This document shows positions 44,166 through 52,375 of a stretch of 64,000 nt of DNA, in pieces. A model generated the notes under the pieces. The model had not been told where the DNA came from and did not search any database. It saw only the letters and a list, made by a program, of their open reading frames with translations. The stretch comes from Methylobacterium radiodurans (GTDB taxonomy: Bacteria > Pseudomonadota > Alphaproteobacteria > Rhizobiales > Beijerinckiaceae): assembly GCF_003173735.1 (NCBI RefSeq), contig NZ_CP029551.1, forward strand, positions 1,346,001 through 1,410,000, in the 5' to 3' direction. Position 1 is the stretch's first letter. The number at the start of each line of letters is the position of its first letter. Made by a program: the position numbers and the translations under genes.

Positions 44166-44335
44166 GTCGCGTCCGCGTTGTGTCTTAGAGAAGCGTCCCG
44201 GTGCCGCGGACAGGGCCCGGCGGCTGTACCGGCTCGGGTTTGGGCGGGTACAAGCGGGGGGAGGGGCTGTCAACAAGCCGGCCGCCAGGTCGGAGGCAGT
44301 CTAAAGTCGGGCGTCACGGAACGGATCGGGCAAGC

Positions 44336-45109
44336 ATGGCCGGTGCAGGCACGGAAGGAACGGCGGGCCGGGTCGAATCCGGTCGGGTAGACCCGGCGGA
44401 GGTGGCGCGTTTCGACGCGCTCGCCGCGACGTGGTGGGACGAGGCCGGGCCGATGCGGGTGCTGCACCGCTTCAACCCGGTGCGCCTCGCCTACATCCGC
44501 GACCGGGTCTGCCGGCACCACGGCCGCGAGACCGACCGGCCCTTCGCGCTGGAGGGCCTCAGCGTCATCGATATCGGCTGCGGCGGCGGCATCCTCGCGG
44601 AGCCGCTGGCGCGCCTCGGCGCGAACGTCACCGGGCTGGAGCCGGCGGGCCAGAACCTCGCGGTAGCGCGCGCCCATGCCGAGGCCGGGGCGCTCGCCAT
44701 CGACTACCGCGCCGACACGATCGAGGCTGTGGCGGCCGAGGGCGCCCGCTTCGATGTGGTGCTCGCCATGGAGGTGATCGAGCACGTGCCCGACCCGCAG
44801 GCCTTCCTGCGGGCGGCCTGCGCGGCAGTGAAGCCCGGCGGCCTCCTGTTCGCCGCCACCATCAACCGGACGCTGCGCTCCTTCGCGCTCGCCATCGTGG
44901 GGGCCGAGTACGTGCTCGGCTGGCTGCCGAAGGGCACGCACGACTGGGACAAGTTCATCACCCCCGAGGAATTGAAGGGGATGCTGCGTGCGGGCGGCGT
45001 CACGCCGGTCGATACACAAGGGGTAGTCTACAACCCGCTCAACGACGGCTGGCGCCAGAGCCGGGACACGGCGGTGAACTACATGGTCGCGGCCGAGAAG
45101 CCGGCCTGA
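44336..45109 (+). CDS. ubiG: Ubiquinone biosynthesis O-methyltransferase UbiG
   Basis: A 257-residue SAM O-methyltransferase that acts twice in ubiquinone synthesis. Motifs are FDALAATWWDEAGPMRVLHR at the N-terminus, near diagnostic, IDIGCGGGILAEPLARLGAN (motif I), VTGLEPAGQNLAVARAHA, FDVVLAMEVIEHVPDP, FAATINRTLRSFALAIVGAE, and GTHDWDKFITPEEL. The position divergent from lysC is the classical alphaproteobacterial arrangement. Confidence 0.96.
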   Translation: MAGAGTEGTAGRVESGRVDPAEVARFDALAATWWDEAGPMRVLHRFNPVRLAYIRDRVCRHHGRETDRPFALEGLSVIDIGCGGGILAEPLARLGANVTGLEPAGQNLAVARAHAEAGALAIDYRADTIEAVAAEGARFDVVLAMEVIEHVPDPQAFLRAACAAVKPGGLLFAATINRTLRSFALAIVGAEYVLGWLPKGTHDWDKFITPEELKGMLRAGGVTPVDTQGVVYNPLNDGWRQSRDTAVNYMVAAEKPA

Positions 45110-45196
45110 TCGGCCTGATCCCCGGACCCGGCCCGAAAGTCCTCTTGCGGGGCGGCGCTTGCCGGGGCATCGCCGGGAGACGACGGGGAGGACGCG

Positions 45197-46168
45197 ATGC
45201 GGGCGCTGCTGTGCACGAGGCTGGGCAAGCCGGAGGATCTCGGCCTCGAGACCGTGCCGGACCCGGAGCCCGGACCCGGAGAGGTCGTGGTGCGGGTGCG
45301 GATCGCCGCGCTCAATTTCTTCGACACGCTGATCATCGCCGGCCGCTACCAAGTGAAGCCGTCGCTGCCCTTCTCGCCGGGCGGCGAGGCCTGCGGCGTG
45401 GTCGAGGCGCTGGGGCCGGATGTGCGAGGCTTCGCGGTCGGCGACCGGGTGATCGTCCATGCCAAGTTCGGCACCTGCCGCGAGCGCGTCGTGGCCGATC
45501 CCGGCCAGCTCACCAAGGTCCCGGATGGGGTCTCGGACGAACAGGCGGCCGGCCTCACCATCACGTACGGCACCTCGCTGCACGCGCTTCGCAACCGGGC
45601 CCGCATCCGGCCGGGCGAGTGGCTGGCGGTGCTCGGCGCCTCGGGCGGCGTCGGCCTCGCGGCGGTGGAGCTCGGGGCGCTGATGGGCGCCCGCGTGATC
45701 GCCTGCGCCTCTTCGGAGGACAAGCTCGCGGTGGCCAAGGCCCACGGGGCGGAGATCGGCCTCGTCTACGACCCGGCGACCCTGAAGGACGCGCTGCGCG
45801 AGGCCTCGGGCGGCGGGGTCGACGTGGTCTACGACGCGGTCGGCGACGCCTTCGCGGAGCCGGCGCTGCGGGCTTTGCGCTGGCGCGGGCGCTACCTCGT
45901 GGTGGGCTTCGCGGCGGGCGAGATCCCGCGCCTGCCGCTCAACCTGATGCTGCTGAAGGAGCTCGACGTGCAGGGCGTCCACTGGGGCGCCTTCCTCGAC
46001 CGCGACCCGGCCGCGCATCAGGAGAACCAGCGCCAGCTCCTCGCCTGGGTGGCGGAGGGGCGGCTGACGGCCAAGGTCCACGGGGTCTACCCGCTGGAGG
46101 ATTACGAGGCCGCCCTCGGCATCCTCACCCGCCGCGAGGCGGTGGGCAAGGTGCTGCTCAGGGTGTGA
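45197..46168 (+). CDS. NADPH:quinone oxidoreductase-family protein
   Basis: A 323-residue medium-chain reductase of the zeta-crystallin/QOR type, which lacks zinc ligands. The N-terminal GroES-like half has ALNFFDTLIIAGRYQVKP and FSPGGEACGVVEALGPDV; the nucleotide-binding half has AVLGASGGVGLAAVELGALM, which fits NADP(H) use, GVDVVYDAVGD, and LVVGFAAGEIPRLPLNLML. GGGAGGACG precedes ATG 45197. It reduces quinones or enoyl/alkenal substrates; the exact substrate is unclear. Confidence 0.9.
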   Translation: MRALLCTRLGKPEDLGLETVPDPEPGPGEVVVRVRIAALNFFDTLIIAGRYQVKPSLPFSPGGEACGVVEALGPDVRGFAVGDRVIVHAKFGTCRERVVADPGQLTKVPDGVSDEQAAGLTITYGTSLHALRNRARIRPGEWLAVLGASGGVGLAAVELGALMGARVIACASSEDKLAVAKAHGAEIGLVYDPATLKDALREASGGGVDVVYDAVGDAFAEPALRALRWRGRYLVVGFAAGEIPRLPLNLMLLKELDVQGVHWGAFLDRDPAAHQENQRQLLAWVAEGRLTAKVHGVYPLEDYEAALGILTRREAVGKVLLRV

Positions 46169-46187
46169 CGTCGGAAGCGGGACGGCC

Positions 46188-47201
46188 TCAGAGCAGCCCC
46201 CGCTCCCGCGCCAGCTTGACCAGATCGACCTGCGGCCGGGCGCCGATGTGCTGGATCACCTGGCCGGCGGCGAGCGCCCCGAGCTTCGCGCTCGCGACGT
46301 TGTCGAGGCCGCGGGCGTGGCCGGCAAGGAACCCGGCGGCGAAGAGGTCGCCCGCGCCCGTGGTGTCGACCACCTCGGCGACCGGTGAGGCCGGCACGGA
46401 GCGGATCTCGCCGCCCTTCACCACGACCGCGCCTTCCTCGGAGCGGGTGACGAGGCCGAGCAGGTGGATCCCCCGGCCGTTGCGCTCCTGCGCGAGCGCC
46501 TTGATGGCGGCATCTGCGTCCTCGGTCTCGTAGAGGCTCTGCAACTCGCCGATATTGGCGAACAGGATGTCGATGCTGCCGTCGCGGAGCAGGCCCAGGA
46601 ACTCGTCGCGGTAGCGGCCGACGCAGAAGGCGTCCGAGAGGGTGAGCGCCACCGCGTTGCCGGCGCCGTGGGCGATCTGCACCGCCTTGCGGAAGGCCTC
46701 CTTGGCGGCCGGCGGATCCCAGAGATAGCCCTCGAGGTAGGTGACGCGGGCGCTCTGGACGACGGCCGGATCGACGTCAGCGGGGGACAGTCCCTGGCAG
46801 GCGCCCAGATAGGTGTTCATGGTGCGCTCGCCGTCCGGCGCCACCAGGATGAAGCAGCGGGCGGTGGCCGGTCCGTCAACGGCGGCCTTGACCGGGAAAT
46901 CGACGCCGACCGCCTTCAGCTCGTGCGCGTAGAGGCCGCCGAGCTCGTCGTCGCGCACCTTGCCGATGAAAGCCGTCTTCGCGCCGAGCTTGGCCGCGCC
47001 GACCGCCGTGTTGGCGCCCGAGCCGCCCGAGACCACGGTGGTCGGGCCCATCGCGGCGAACAGGGCCTCGGCCCGGGGCTCGTCGATCAGCGCCATCGAG
47101 CCCTTCGGCACGCCCTGGGCTGCCAGGAAGGCCTCGTCGGTGCGCGCGATCAGGTCGACGATGGCGTTGCCGAGCACGAGAAGGTCGAGGGGAGCGGTCA
47201 T
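46188..47201 (-). CDS. PfkB-family kinase, adenosine kinase-like
   Basis: A 337-residue ribokinase-fold sugar kinase. The family signatures are VVSGGSGANTAVGAAKLGAK (first) and VDTTGAGDLFAAGFLAGHARG (second, containing the anion hole and catalytic Asp), with TAFIGKVRDDELGGLYAHEL. The order and length agree with bacterial adenosine kinases of the ribokinase type, though sugar or cytidine kinases are possible. It starts at ATG 47201, preceded by AGGACG, and converges with the quinone oxidoreductase. Confidence 0.85.
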   Translation of the reverse strand: MTAPLDLLVLGNAIVDLIARTDEAFLAAQGVPKGSMALIDEPRAEALFAAMGPTTVVSGGSGANTAVGAAKLGAKTAFIGKVRDDELGGLYAHELKAVGVDFPVKAAVDGPATARCFILVAPDGERTMNTYLGACQGLSPADVDPAVVQSARVTYLEGYLWDPPAAKEAFRKAVQIAHGAGNAVALTLSDAFCVGRYRDEFLGLLRDGSIDILFANIGELQSLYETEDADAAIKALAQERNGRGIHLLGLVTRSEEGAVVVKGGEIRSVPASPVAEVVDTTGAGDLFAAGFLAGHARGLDNVASAKLGALAAGQVIQHIGARPQVDLVKLARERGLL

Positions 47202-47252
47202 GCGGGCGTCCTGTTCCGGTTCGCCGGCCTGTCGCACCGGCGCCCGCAGGGG

Positions 47253-47645
47253 TCAAGCCGGGTCGTCATCCTCGGACAGGTCGGCGAGGGCGAGGTCGAG
47301 CCCGGGCGGATCGAGCCGCAGCGCGCCCGAGGCTACGATGTGGGTCTCGATCAGGTCCCCGCCCCCGCAGCAGACGAGGGCGTCGGGCTCGTAGGCTGTC
47401 TCATGGTCGATCTGAACGGTCGTCCCGTCCAGACACATGCGGCAGGGCAGGGCACCCCGGCGGATCGCGGACTTCAGGGTCGTCTGAACCGCGAACTTCG
47501 CGTCCGCATGGCGCGCCCGCTGCGGCGACATCGCGACGATCTCGCCGGCATTGAGTTCGTACCGACCCGGCCGACCCTCGGCCCAGACCAGGAACTCGTC
47601 CACTCTCATCCGCGGTGGCGCATCAAGCTTCGGCGCGGCGCTCAT
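47253..47645 (-). CDS. Uma2-family (DUF820) protein with internal deletion
   Basis: A 130-residue gene related to the PD-(D/E)XK-like Uma2 endonuclease family, usually about 190 residues. N-terminal MRVDEFLVWAEGRPGRYELN, GEIVAMSPQRARHADAKF, and AYEPDALVCCGG match; the C-terminal GALRLDPPGLDLALADL also matches, but the central block with PVIVVEVLSPST, DR and YLIVD residues is missing: GGGDLIETHIVAS runs straight into the tail. About 55 residues are lost in frame, including catalytic positions, so it is probably inactive. Confidence 0.75.
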   Translation of the reverse strand: MSAAPKLDAPPRMRVDEFLVWAEGRPGRYELNAGEIVAMSPQRARHADAKFAVQTTLKSAIRRGALPCRMCLDGTTVQIDHETAYEPDALVCCGGGDLIETHIVASGALRLDPPGLDLALADLSEDDDPA

Positions 47646-47680
47646 GGGGCCAGCCTACAACGATTCGCTTGGCCGCGGGT

Positions 47681-47995
47681 TCACTGCCCCTGCAGCACCT
47701 TCACCTCGCACTGGGCGTAGTCGGCGCTGGCCTTCACGTAGGCGTTGAGCTTCTGCACGTAGGCCTCCGCGATCGGCCGGAAGGCCTGGATCTGCGCGTT
47801 GTAGGCCTTGATCTGGTCGCTGTAGGTGTAGGCCTCCCAGCCCGGGCAGCCGCCCTTGGCGTCGAGGCAGGCGGGCTTCTGCGGCAAGACCGGCTTCTCG
47901 GGGCGCTCGGCCGCGGGCGGGGCCACGGGCACCGTGCAGGCGGCTGCGGCCGGCCCGGAGATCAGCAGCGCCAGGACTGGGATCGTGAACCGCAT
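47681..47995 (-). CDS. Small secreted Cys-containing hypothetical protein
   Basis: A 104-residue exported protein. Signal peptide MRFTIPVLALLISGPAAAA; mature part CTVPVAPPAAERPEKPVLPQ, then LDAKGGCPGWEAYTYSDQIK and a helical tail AYVQKLNAYVKASADYAQCE. The mature N-terminal Cys could suggest a lipoprotein, but the lipobox (AAAC) is weak; four Cys could form two disulfides. The family is not recognised. Start 47995 fixed by the signal peptide; an upstream frame adds only Arg-rich residues. Confidence 0.72.
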   Translation of the reverse strand: MRFTIPVLALLISGPAAAACTVPVAPPAAERPEKPVLPQKPACLDAKGGCPGWEAYTYSDQIKAYNAQIQAFRPIAEAYVQKLNAYVKASADYAQCEVKVLQGQ

Positions 47996-48027
47996 GGAAC
48001 GCCTCCGCGCGGCCGGATCGCCCGCGG

Positions 48028-48945
48028 TCACGGCTTCTGCGGCATCGCGCGGGCCGGAACAAGGCCGGATCCCTGCCGCTCAGCTCCAGGCCCCGTCCCC
48101 GGTCCCACCCTGCGCGCCGGCTTGCCGCGCACGGTGTTGGCGAGCGGCAGGAGCAGGCCGACGCCGAGCACCCACCAGGCCGGGCGGATCGGGCCGGAAA
48201 AGTCCAGATTGGCGCCGAGCACCAGCCCGGCCGGCACGCCGCTCTTCAAGCCGTACCACGCGGCCTCCAGGAGGGCCGTCAGCAGCGCGGTGCCGAGCGC
48301 GAGGAGGAGGAGCGACCAGGGCCGGGTCGGCGCCGAGAGGCGGTGCATCAGGCGCCAGCCCATCAGCAGAAGGAACAGGCCGGTCCAGAAGACCGGGTCC
48401 GTGACGTCGATCTTCGATTGCAGGAAATAGTGCAGCAGGCCCAGGGCCGCGATCGGGTAGACGAGGCGGTGCAGGCGGTTCCAGGCGGGCCCCATCCGGC
48501 GGATCGCCGCGTCGGTCGAGGTCCAGCCGAGCGCCACGAGGCCGGCGAGCGCCACGAAGCCGATCGTCAGATAGATGCGCAGCGCGATCTCGGAGGCGAC
48601 CTTCGCGAGGTCGAAGTTCTGGTCGACGACGTAGAGCGCGAGGTGGGCCACCGCGTAGGCGAGCGCCGCGAGGCCCAGCATGCGCCGCAGGTTGATCAGC
48701 CGCGGCCAGTCCGCGATGCGACGGAGCGGGCTCACCGCCAGCGTGGCGAGGAGCAGCCGCACGGCCCAGTCGCCTGTGCCGTGGATCAGCGCGGTGACGG
48801 GCTTCGCGCCCAACGCGTCGCGGGCGTAGCCTTGTGCGAGATAGAGGCCGGGCGCCAGAACCAGCAGGAAGCAGAGGAGCTTCAAGACCGAGAGGCGCCC
48901 GGCCCGGTCGAGCCAGGGAAGCGGCAGAGTCGTGCGTGCGGGCAT
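48028..48945 (-). CDS. msrQ: MsrQ, heme-binding subunit of the periplasmic Met-sulfoxide reductase
   Basis: A 305-residue inner membrane b-type cytochrome with six predicted helices (ferric-reductase-like domain). Motifs are TGDWAVRLLLATLAVSPLRR, INLRRMLGLAALAYAVAHLALY with a heme His, TSTDAAIRRMGPAWNRLHRLVY with another, and LLHYFLQSK. The C-terminus carries a short Arg/Pro tail. It would pass electrons from quinol to MsrP, which repairs oxidised periplasmic proteins. No msrP is adjacent within the window. Confidence 0.9.
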   Translation of the reverse strand: MPARTTLPLPWLDRAGRLSVLKLLCFLLVLAPGLYLAQGYARDALGAKPVTALIHGTGDWAVRLLLATLAVSPLRRIADWPRLINLRRMLGLAALAYAVAHLALYVVDQNFDLAKVASEIALRIYLTIGFVALAGLVALGWTSTDAAIRRMGPAWNRLHRLVYPIAALGLLHYFLQSKIDVTDPVFWTGLFLLLMGWRLMHRLSAPTRPWSLLLLALGTALLTALLEAAWYGLKSGVPAGLVLGANLDFSGPIRPAWWVLGVGLLLPLANTVRGKPARRVGPGTGPGAERQGSGLVPARAMPQKP

Positions 48946-49085
48946 GCGGGGCGTGTTCGCTGGAAGGCGGCGGCCGGAGAACGGCCGGGCGGCGCAGGGT
49001 GATGCATCCGGGATGCGTCACCGGACCTTTCGCCGCGCCGCATCCGCGGTTACGCCCCGAGACCTCCCGCCGCGGGGCGGCCCGC

Positions 49086-50381
49086 TCAGCCCTCCTTGCC
49101 GTCCTTCGGGCCGTCCTTCGGCGTCAGCTTGAGGATCCGGCCGTCCGCGCCGTCCGTGACGGCGTAGACCGCCCCGTCCGGACCGACCCGCACGTCGCGG
49201 ATGCGCGCGTCCAGCGGCACGCGCTCCTCCGTCACCACCTTGTCGCCGTCGAGCTTGACCGCGACGATGCCGCCGCTGACGAGCCCGCCGATCAGGAACT
49301 GGTCCTTCCAGGCCGGGAACAGGCCGCCCGTGTAGAGCGCCATGCCGGAGGGGCCGATGACGGGATCCCAGTAATAGACCGGCTGCACCGTGCCGGCCGC
49401 CTGGGTGACGCCCTCGCCGACCTTCTCGCCCGAGTACTCGATGCCGTAGGTCGCCACCGGCCAGCCGTAGTTCAGGCCCGGGCGCGGACGGTTCAGCTCG
49501 TCGCCGCCGCGCGGCCCGTGCTCCACGGTCCAGAGCCGGCCCTGGCCGTCGAGGGCCGCCGCCTGGACGTTGCGGTGGCCGTAGGACCAGATCTCGGGAC
49601 GGGCCTTCTCGCTGCCCGCGAAAGGGTTGTCCTTCGGGGCGTTCCCGTCCGTGTCGATGCGGAACACCTTGCCGAGGCCGCTCGCGAGATCCTGCGCCTG
49701 GACCCGCGGACCCTTGTCGGAGCGCTCCCCCACGGTGACGAAGAGCTTGCCGTCGCCGGCCGGCACGATGCGCGAGCCGAAATGCTTGTCGCCCTCGTAG
49801 GCGGGCGTCTGGCGGAAGATCACCTTCAGGTCGTCGAGCTTGGCTCCGCCCTTGCCGTCCTCCACCAGCTTGGCGCGGGCGACCGTGGTGCCGTTGCCCT
49901 TCTCGCGGGGCTCGGAATAGCTGAAGAAGATCGTGCGGTCGGAGGCGAAGCCGGGGCTCAGCGCCACGTCGAGCAGGCCCCCCTGGCCGCGGGCATCGAC
50001 CTTGGGCACGCCCGCGACGGCGGGGCCCGGCGTGCCGTCCTTCGCAACGAGGCGGATCTTCCCGCCCTTCTCGGTCACGATCATGCGGCCGTCCGGCAGG
50101 AATTCCATCGCCCAGGGGCTGTCCAGGCCCTGCACGGCGGTCGCCACAGCGACCTCGGTGGCCTGGGCGGGCTTCGGGGCGCGGGTCTGGTTCGGCAGGA
50201 GCGGCTTGTAGCCCGTGTTCGGGGCCTCGGTCTCGGCCGGGCTGGTCCCGGCCGAGGGGGCGTTGGGCGCGCTGAACGCCTCGCCGCCGATGCGGGAGGC
50301 GGGCGTCTCCTGGCCGGACGCTGCGCCGGCGAGGCCGAGCGTCGCCGCGGCGGCGAGGGCGAGGGATGCGATGCGCGTCAC
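49086..50381 (-). CDS. PQQ-dependent aldose sugar dehydrogenase-like protein
   Basis: A 431-residue secreted beta-propeller dehydrogenase of the soluble GDH/YliI family. A signal peptide (residues 1-25) is followed by a Pro/Thr linker. Core blocks are [45 protein letters not shown] with the catalytic His, [35 protein letters not shown], and [11 protein letters not shown]. They contact PQQ and Ca2+. The start is GTG 50381 with GGAGG eight bases upstream. It oxidises sugars, with electrons going to the respiratory chain. Confidence 0.88.
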   Translation of the reverse strand: MTRIASLALAAAATLGLAGAASGQETPASRIGGEAFSAPNAPSAGTSPAETEAPNTGYKPLLPNQTRAPKPAQATEVAVATAVQGLDSPWAMEFLPDGRMIVTEKGGKIRLVAKDGTPGPAVAGVPKVDARGQGGLLDVALSPGFASDRTIFFSYSEPREKGNGTTVARAKLVEDGKGGAKLDDLKVIFRQTPAYEGDKHFGSRIVPAGDGKLFVTVGERSDKGPRVQAQDLASGLGKVFRIDTDGNAPKDNPFAGSEKARPEIWSYGHRNVQAAALDGQGRLWTVEHGPRGGDELNRPRPGLNYGWPVATYGIEYSGEKVGEGVTQAAGTVQPVYYWDPVIGPSGMALYTGGLFPAWKDQFLIGGLVSGGIVAVKLDGDKVVTEERVPLDARIRDVRVGPDGAVYAVTDGADGRILKLTPKDGPKDGKEG

Positions 50382-50664
50382 ACGTGAATCCTCCAGATGT
50401 CCGCACGCCTTGGAGCGCGAGGGCCGGGTCCGTCGGGCAGGAGATGGGGCGCGCGCCCCGGACTTCGAGGCTCGGCCGCCCACCGGCGACGCTGGACCGC
50501 GCCGGTGCGCCGGGACACGCCCCAAGAGACCCCCCATGAGAAAGCCGGGGCCCGGCCATGCGGTACCGGGCGCGCGCCTTGACCGCCACGGATCCCGTTG
50601 CCAATTCTGCCGCACTGCGGGCAGCGTCTTCGCGCCGCCGTCCGCGCTGACGAAAGGGACTGTG

Positions 50665-50994
50665 ATGGCGACGGTGAAAGTGACCGACGCGAGCTTCGAG
50701 CAGGACGTTCTCAAGTCCGCTGAGCCCGTGGTTGTGGATTTCTGGGCGGAGTGGTGCGGTCCCTGTCGGCAGATCGGTCCCGCGCTGGAGGAGATCTCCG
50801 CCGACCTCCAGGGCCGCGTGAAGATCGCCAAGATCAACGTGGACGAGAATCCGGGTGTGGCCGCCCAGTTCGGCATCCGCTCGATCCCGACCCTGCTGCT
50901 GTTCAAGAACGGCGAACGGGTGGACCAGAAGGTCGGCGCGGCCCCGAAGGGCGACCTCGCCCGCTGGATCAACGCCCAGACCGCGTCCGCCTGA
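50665..50994 (+). CDS. trxA: Thioredoxin 1
   Basis: A 109-residue thioredoxin with active site WCGPC (Cys31, Cys34) in [19 protein letters not shown], the cis-Pro in [14 protein letters not shown], and the family Asp in VVVDFWAEW. It reduces cytosolic disulfides, fed by thioredoxin reductase. An AAAGGGAC Shine-Dalgarno precedes ATG 50665. It ends with a strong terminator and is divergent from the PQQ dehydrogenase. Confidence 0.97.
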   Translation: MATVKVTDASFEQDVLKSAEPVVVDFWAEWCGPCRQIGPALEEISADLQGRVKIAKINVDENPGVAAQFGIRSIPTLLLFKNGERVDQKVGAAPKGDLARWINAQTASA

Positions 50995-51088
50995 GGCCGG
51001 TCGGACCCGGGCGGACGGCGCCGACCTCCGGTCGAGCCGCCCGCCCCTGGTTCCGCCAAGCCCTGGTGACTGCACGGAAAACACGCGA

Positions 51089-51116
51089 AAAAGCCCGGCC
51101 GCGAGGCCGGGCTTTT
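51089..51116. terminator. Strong bidirectional terminator between trxA and the porin
   Basis: A 12-bp perfect stem (AAAAGCCCGGCC 51089-51100 with GGCCGGGCTTTT 51105-51116, loop GCGA) ends in U runs on both strands. It is the intrinsic terminator of trxA and can also stop minus-strand transcription from the porin. Confidence 0.92.
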
Positions 51117-51148
51117 CGGTTTCAAGACCCAGATTTTTTTGATGGTTC

Positions 51149-51173
51149 GGAGCCCGGGCGAGGCCCGGGCTCC
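51149..51173. terminator. GC-rich hairpin near the porin stop codon
   Basis: GGAGCCCGGGC (51149-51159) and GCCCGGGCTCC (51163-51173) form an 11-bp stem with a 3-base loop, 12 bases past the porin stop (minus strand). No U run follows it, so it is more likely an RNA-stabilising hairpin, with termination at 51089-51116. Confidence 0.6.
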
Positions 51174-51184
51174 GCCGTATCGGC

Positions 51185-52108
51185 TTAGTAGGAGCCGAAC
51201 TTGTAGTTCAGACCGGCGCGGACGACGGCGAACGAGTTGTCGTCGCGGCGCAGCGGGCCACCCGAGAAGACCGGGATCAGGCCGTTGGCGGTCTGGAAGC
51301 CGCCGACGAGCGGCAGGCCGACGGCGTTGCGGTTGTTGCGGTCGAACTGCACGTACAGACCTTCGACCTTGAGCGTCACCGCCGAGGAGCGGAAGAAGTT
51401 CAGGAACGAGTCGGTCGGGAGCGCGTACTCGACACCACCACCCGCGGCCCAGCCGGTGAGGAAGTCGTCGTTGCGGTTGTTGAAGTTGGTGAAGGCGACG
51501 CGGGCGCCGCGGTCACCCGTGGCGTAGGCGAAGCCGCCGGTGCCGTAGAACAGGACGCGGTCGAAGGCGTAGCCGAGACGGCCGCGCACGGTGCCGAAGA
51601 AGTCGAGCGTGCTGAGCACGCTGTCGACCGGCACGAAGGCGGGGTTGATCGTCAGGGCGTTGGTGGTGAAGCGGCTGCGACGGCCACCGAAGTCGAGGTA
51701 CTGGGCGTCGGCCTCGAAGCCGATGACCACGCCCGAACCCGGGGTGAGCTGCCAGTTGTAGCCGATCTGGCCACCGCCGGTGAAGCCTTCGTTGTTGCCG
51801 CTGTTGTAGGTCAGCGTCGAGCCGACCGGGCCGAGGACGCCGGCCGTGGTGAAGCCGCCGTTCGGGAGCTGCACGATCGGGCTGGCGGCGTTCGGCGGGA
51901 GCAGCGGGCTCGACTGCGTGAAGCCGTTGGAGCGGCGGTCGCTGGCGTCGAAGCCGTAACCGGCGTTGAAACCGGCGTAGAAGCCCGTCCAGGTGAACAC
52001 CGGAACCGGCGTGAAGACCGGCGGCGGAGCGCGGCGCGGAAGGTCGGCGGCGGTCGCGGCAGCGGTCAGCGCCGTGAACATCGCCAACGAGGTAGCAAGC
52101 TTTTTCAT
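51185..52108 (-). CDS. Omp31-like outer-membrane beta-barrel protein
   Basis: A 307-residue porin-type protein. Signal peptide residues 1-21 (KKLATSLAMFTALTAAATA); a Pro-rich spacer PRRAPPPVFTPVP; then barrel strands GFYAGFNAGYGFDASD, GGGQIGYNWQLTPGSG, VIGFEADAQYLDFG, TVRGRLGYAFDRVLFYGTGG, and AVVRAGLNYKFGSY. This is the surface-protein family of alphaproteobacteria, eight-stranded. GGGGAT precedes ATG 52108 at a good distance. The leader is long; an upstream promoter-like pair is listed separately. Confidence 0.93.
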   Translation of the reverse strand: MKKLATSLAMFTALTAAATAADLPRRAPPPVFTPVPVFTWTGFYAGFNAGYGFDASDRRSNGFTQSSPLLPPNAASPIVQLPNGGFTTAGVLGPVGSTLTYNSGNNEGFTGGGQIGYNWQLTPGSGVVIGFEADAQYLDFGGRRSRFTTNALTINPAFVPVDSVLSTLDFFGTVRGRLGYAFDRVLFYGTGGFAYATGDRGARVAFTNFNNRNDDFLTGWAAGGGVEYALPTDSFLNFFRSSAVTLKVEGLYVQFDRNNRNAVGLPLVGGFQTANGLIPVFSGGPLRRDDNSFAVVRAGLNYKFGSY

Positions 52109-52203
52109 TGTTGTGATCCCCAGCATTTGTGCCCGATCGGTGGGGACCTTATGTGATTTTCCACAGCCAAGATGTAGCGCGGCGGCCACAGGCGCAGGGC
52201 CTC

Positions 52204-52232
52204 TCAGTAGGCCCGGCGCTGAGCTGCGGCAA
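52204..52232 (-). promoter_or_regulatory. Candidate promoter of the Omp31-like gene
   Basis: On the minus strand TTGCCG (52232-52227), a 17-base spacer and TACTGA (52209-52204) stand about 95 bases before the porin start. The surrounding DNA is somewhat AT-richer. No direct support beyond spacing and partial sigma70 match. Confidence 0.3.
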
Positions 52233-52375
52233 ACACTTGCTTAAGATTTGGCTGTTCCGGGGATCCCGCCGCGATTCTTCGCCGACGCAATACAGTCATC
52301 GGTTGCGTCGGTCCGGTTTCGGTGCTGCTCCGGGTTGTTGCACCAGACGAGCGGCGGGCCCGCCTTCCGCCAGCC

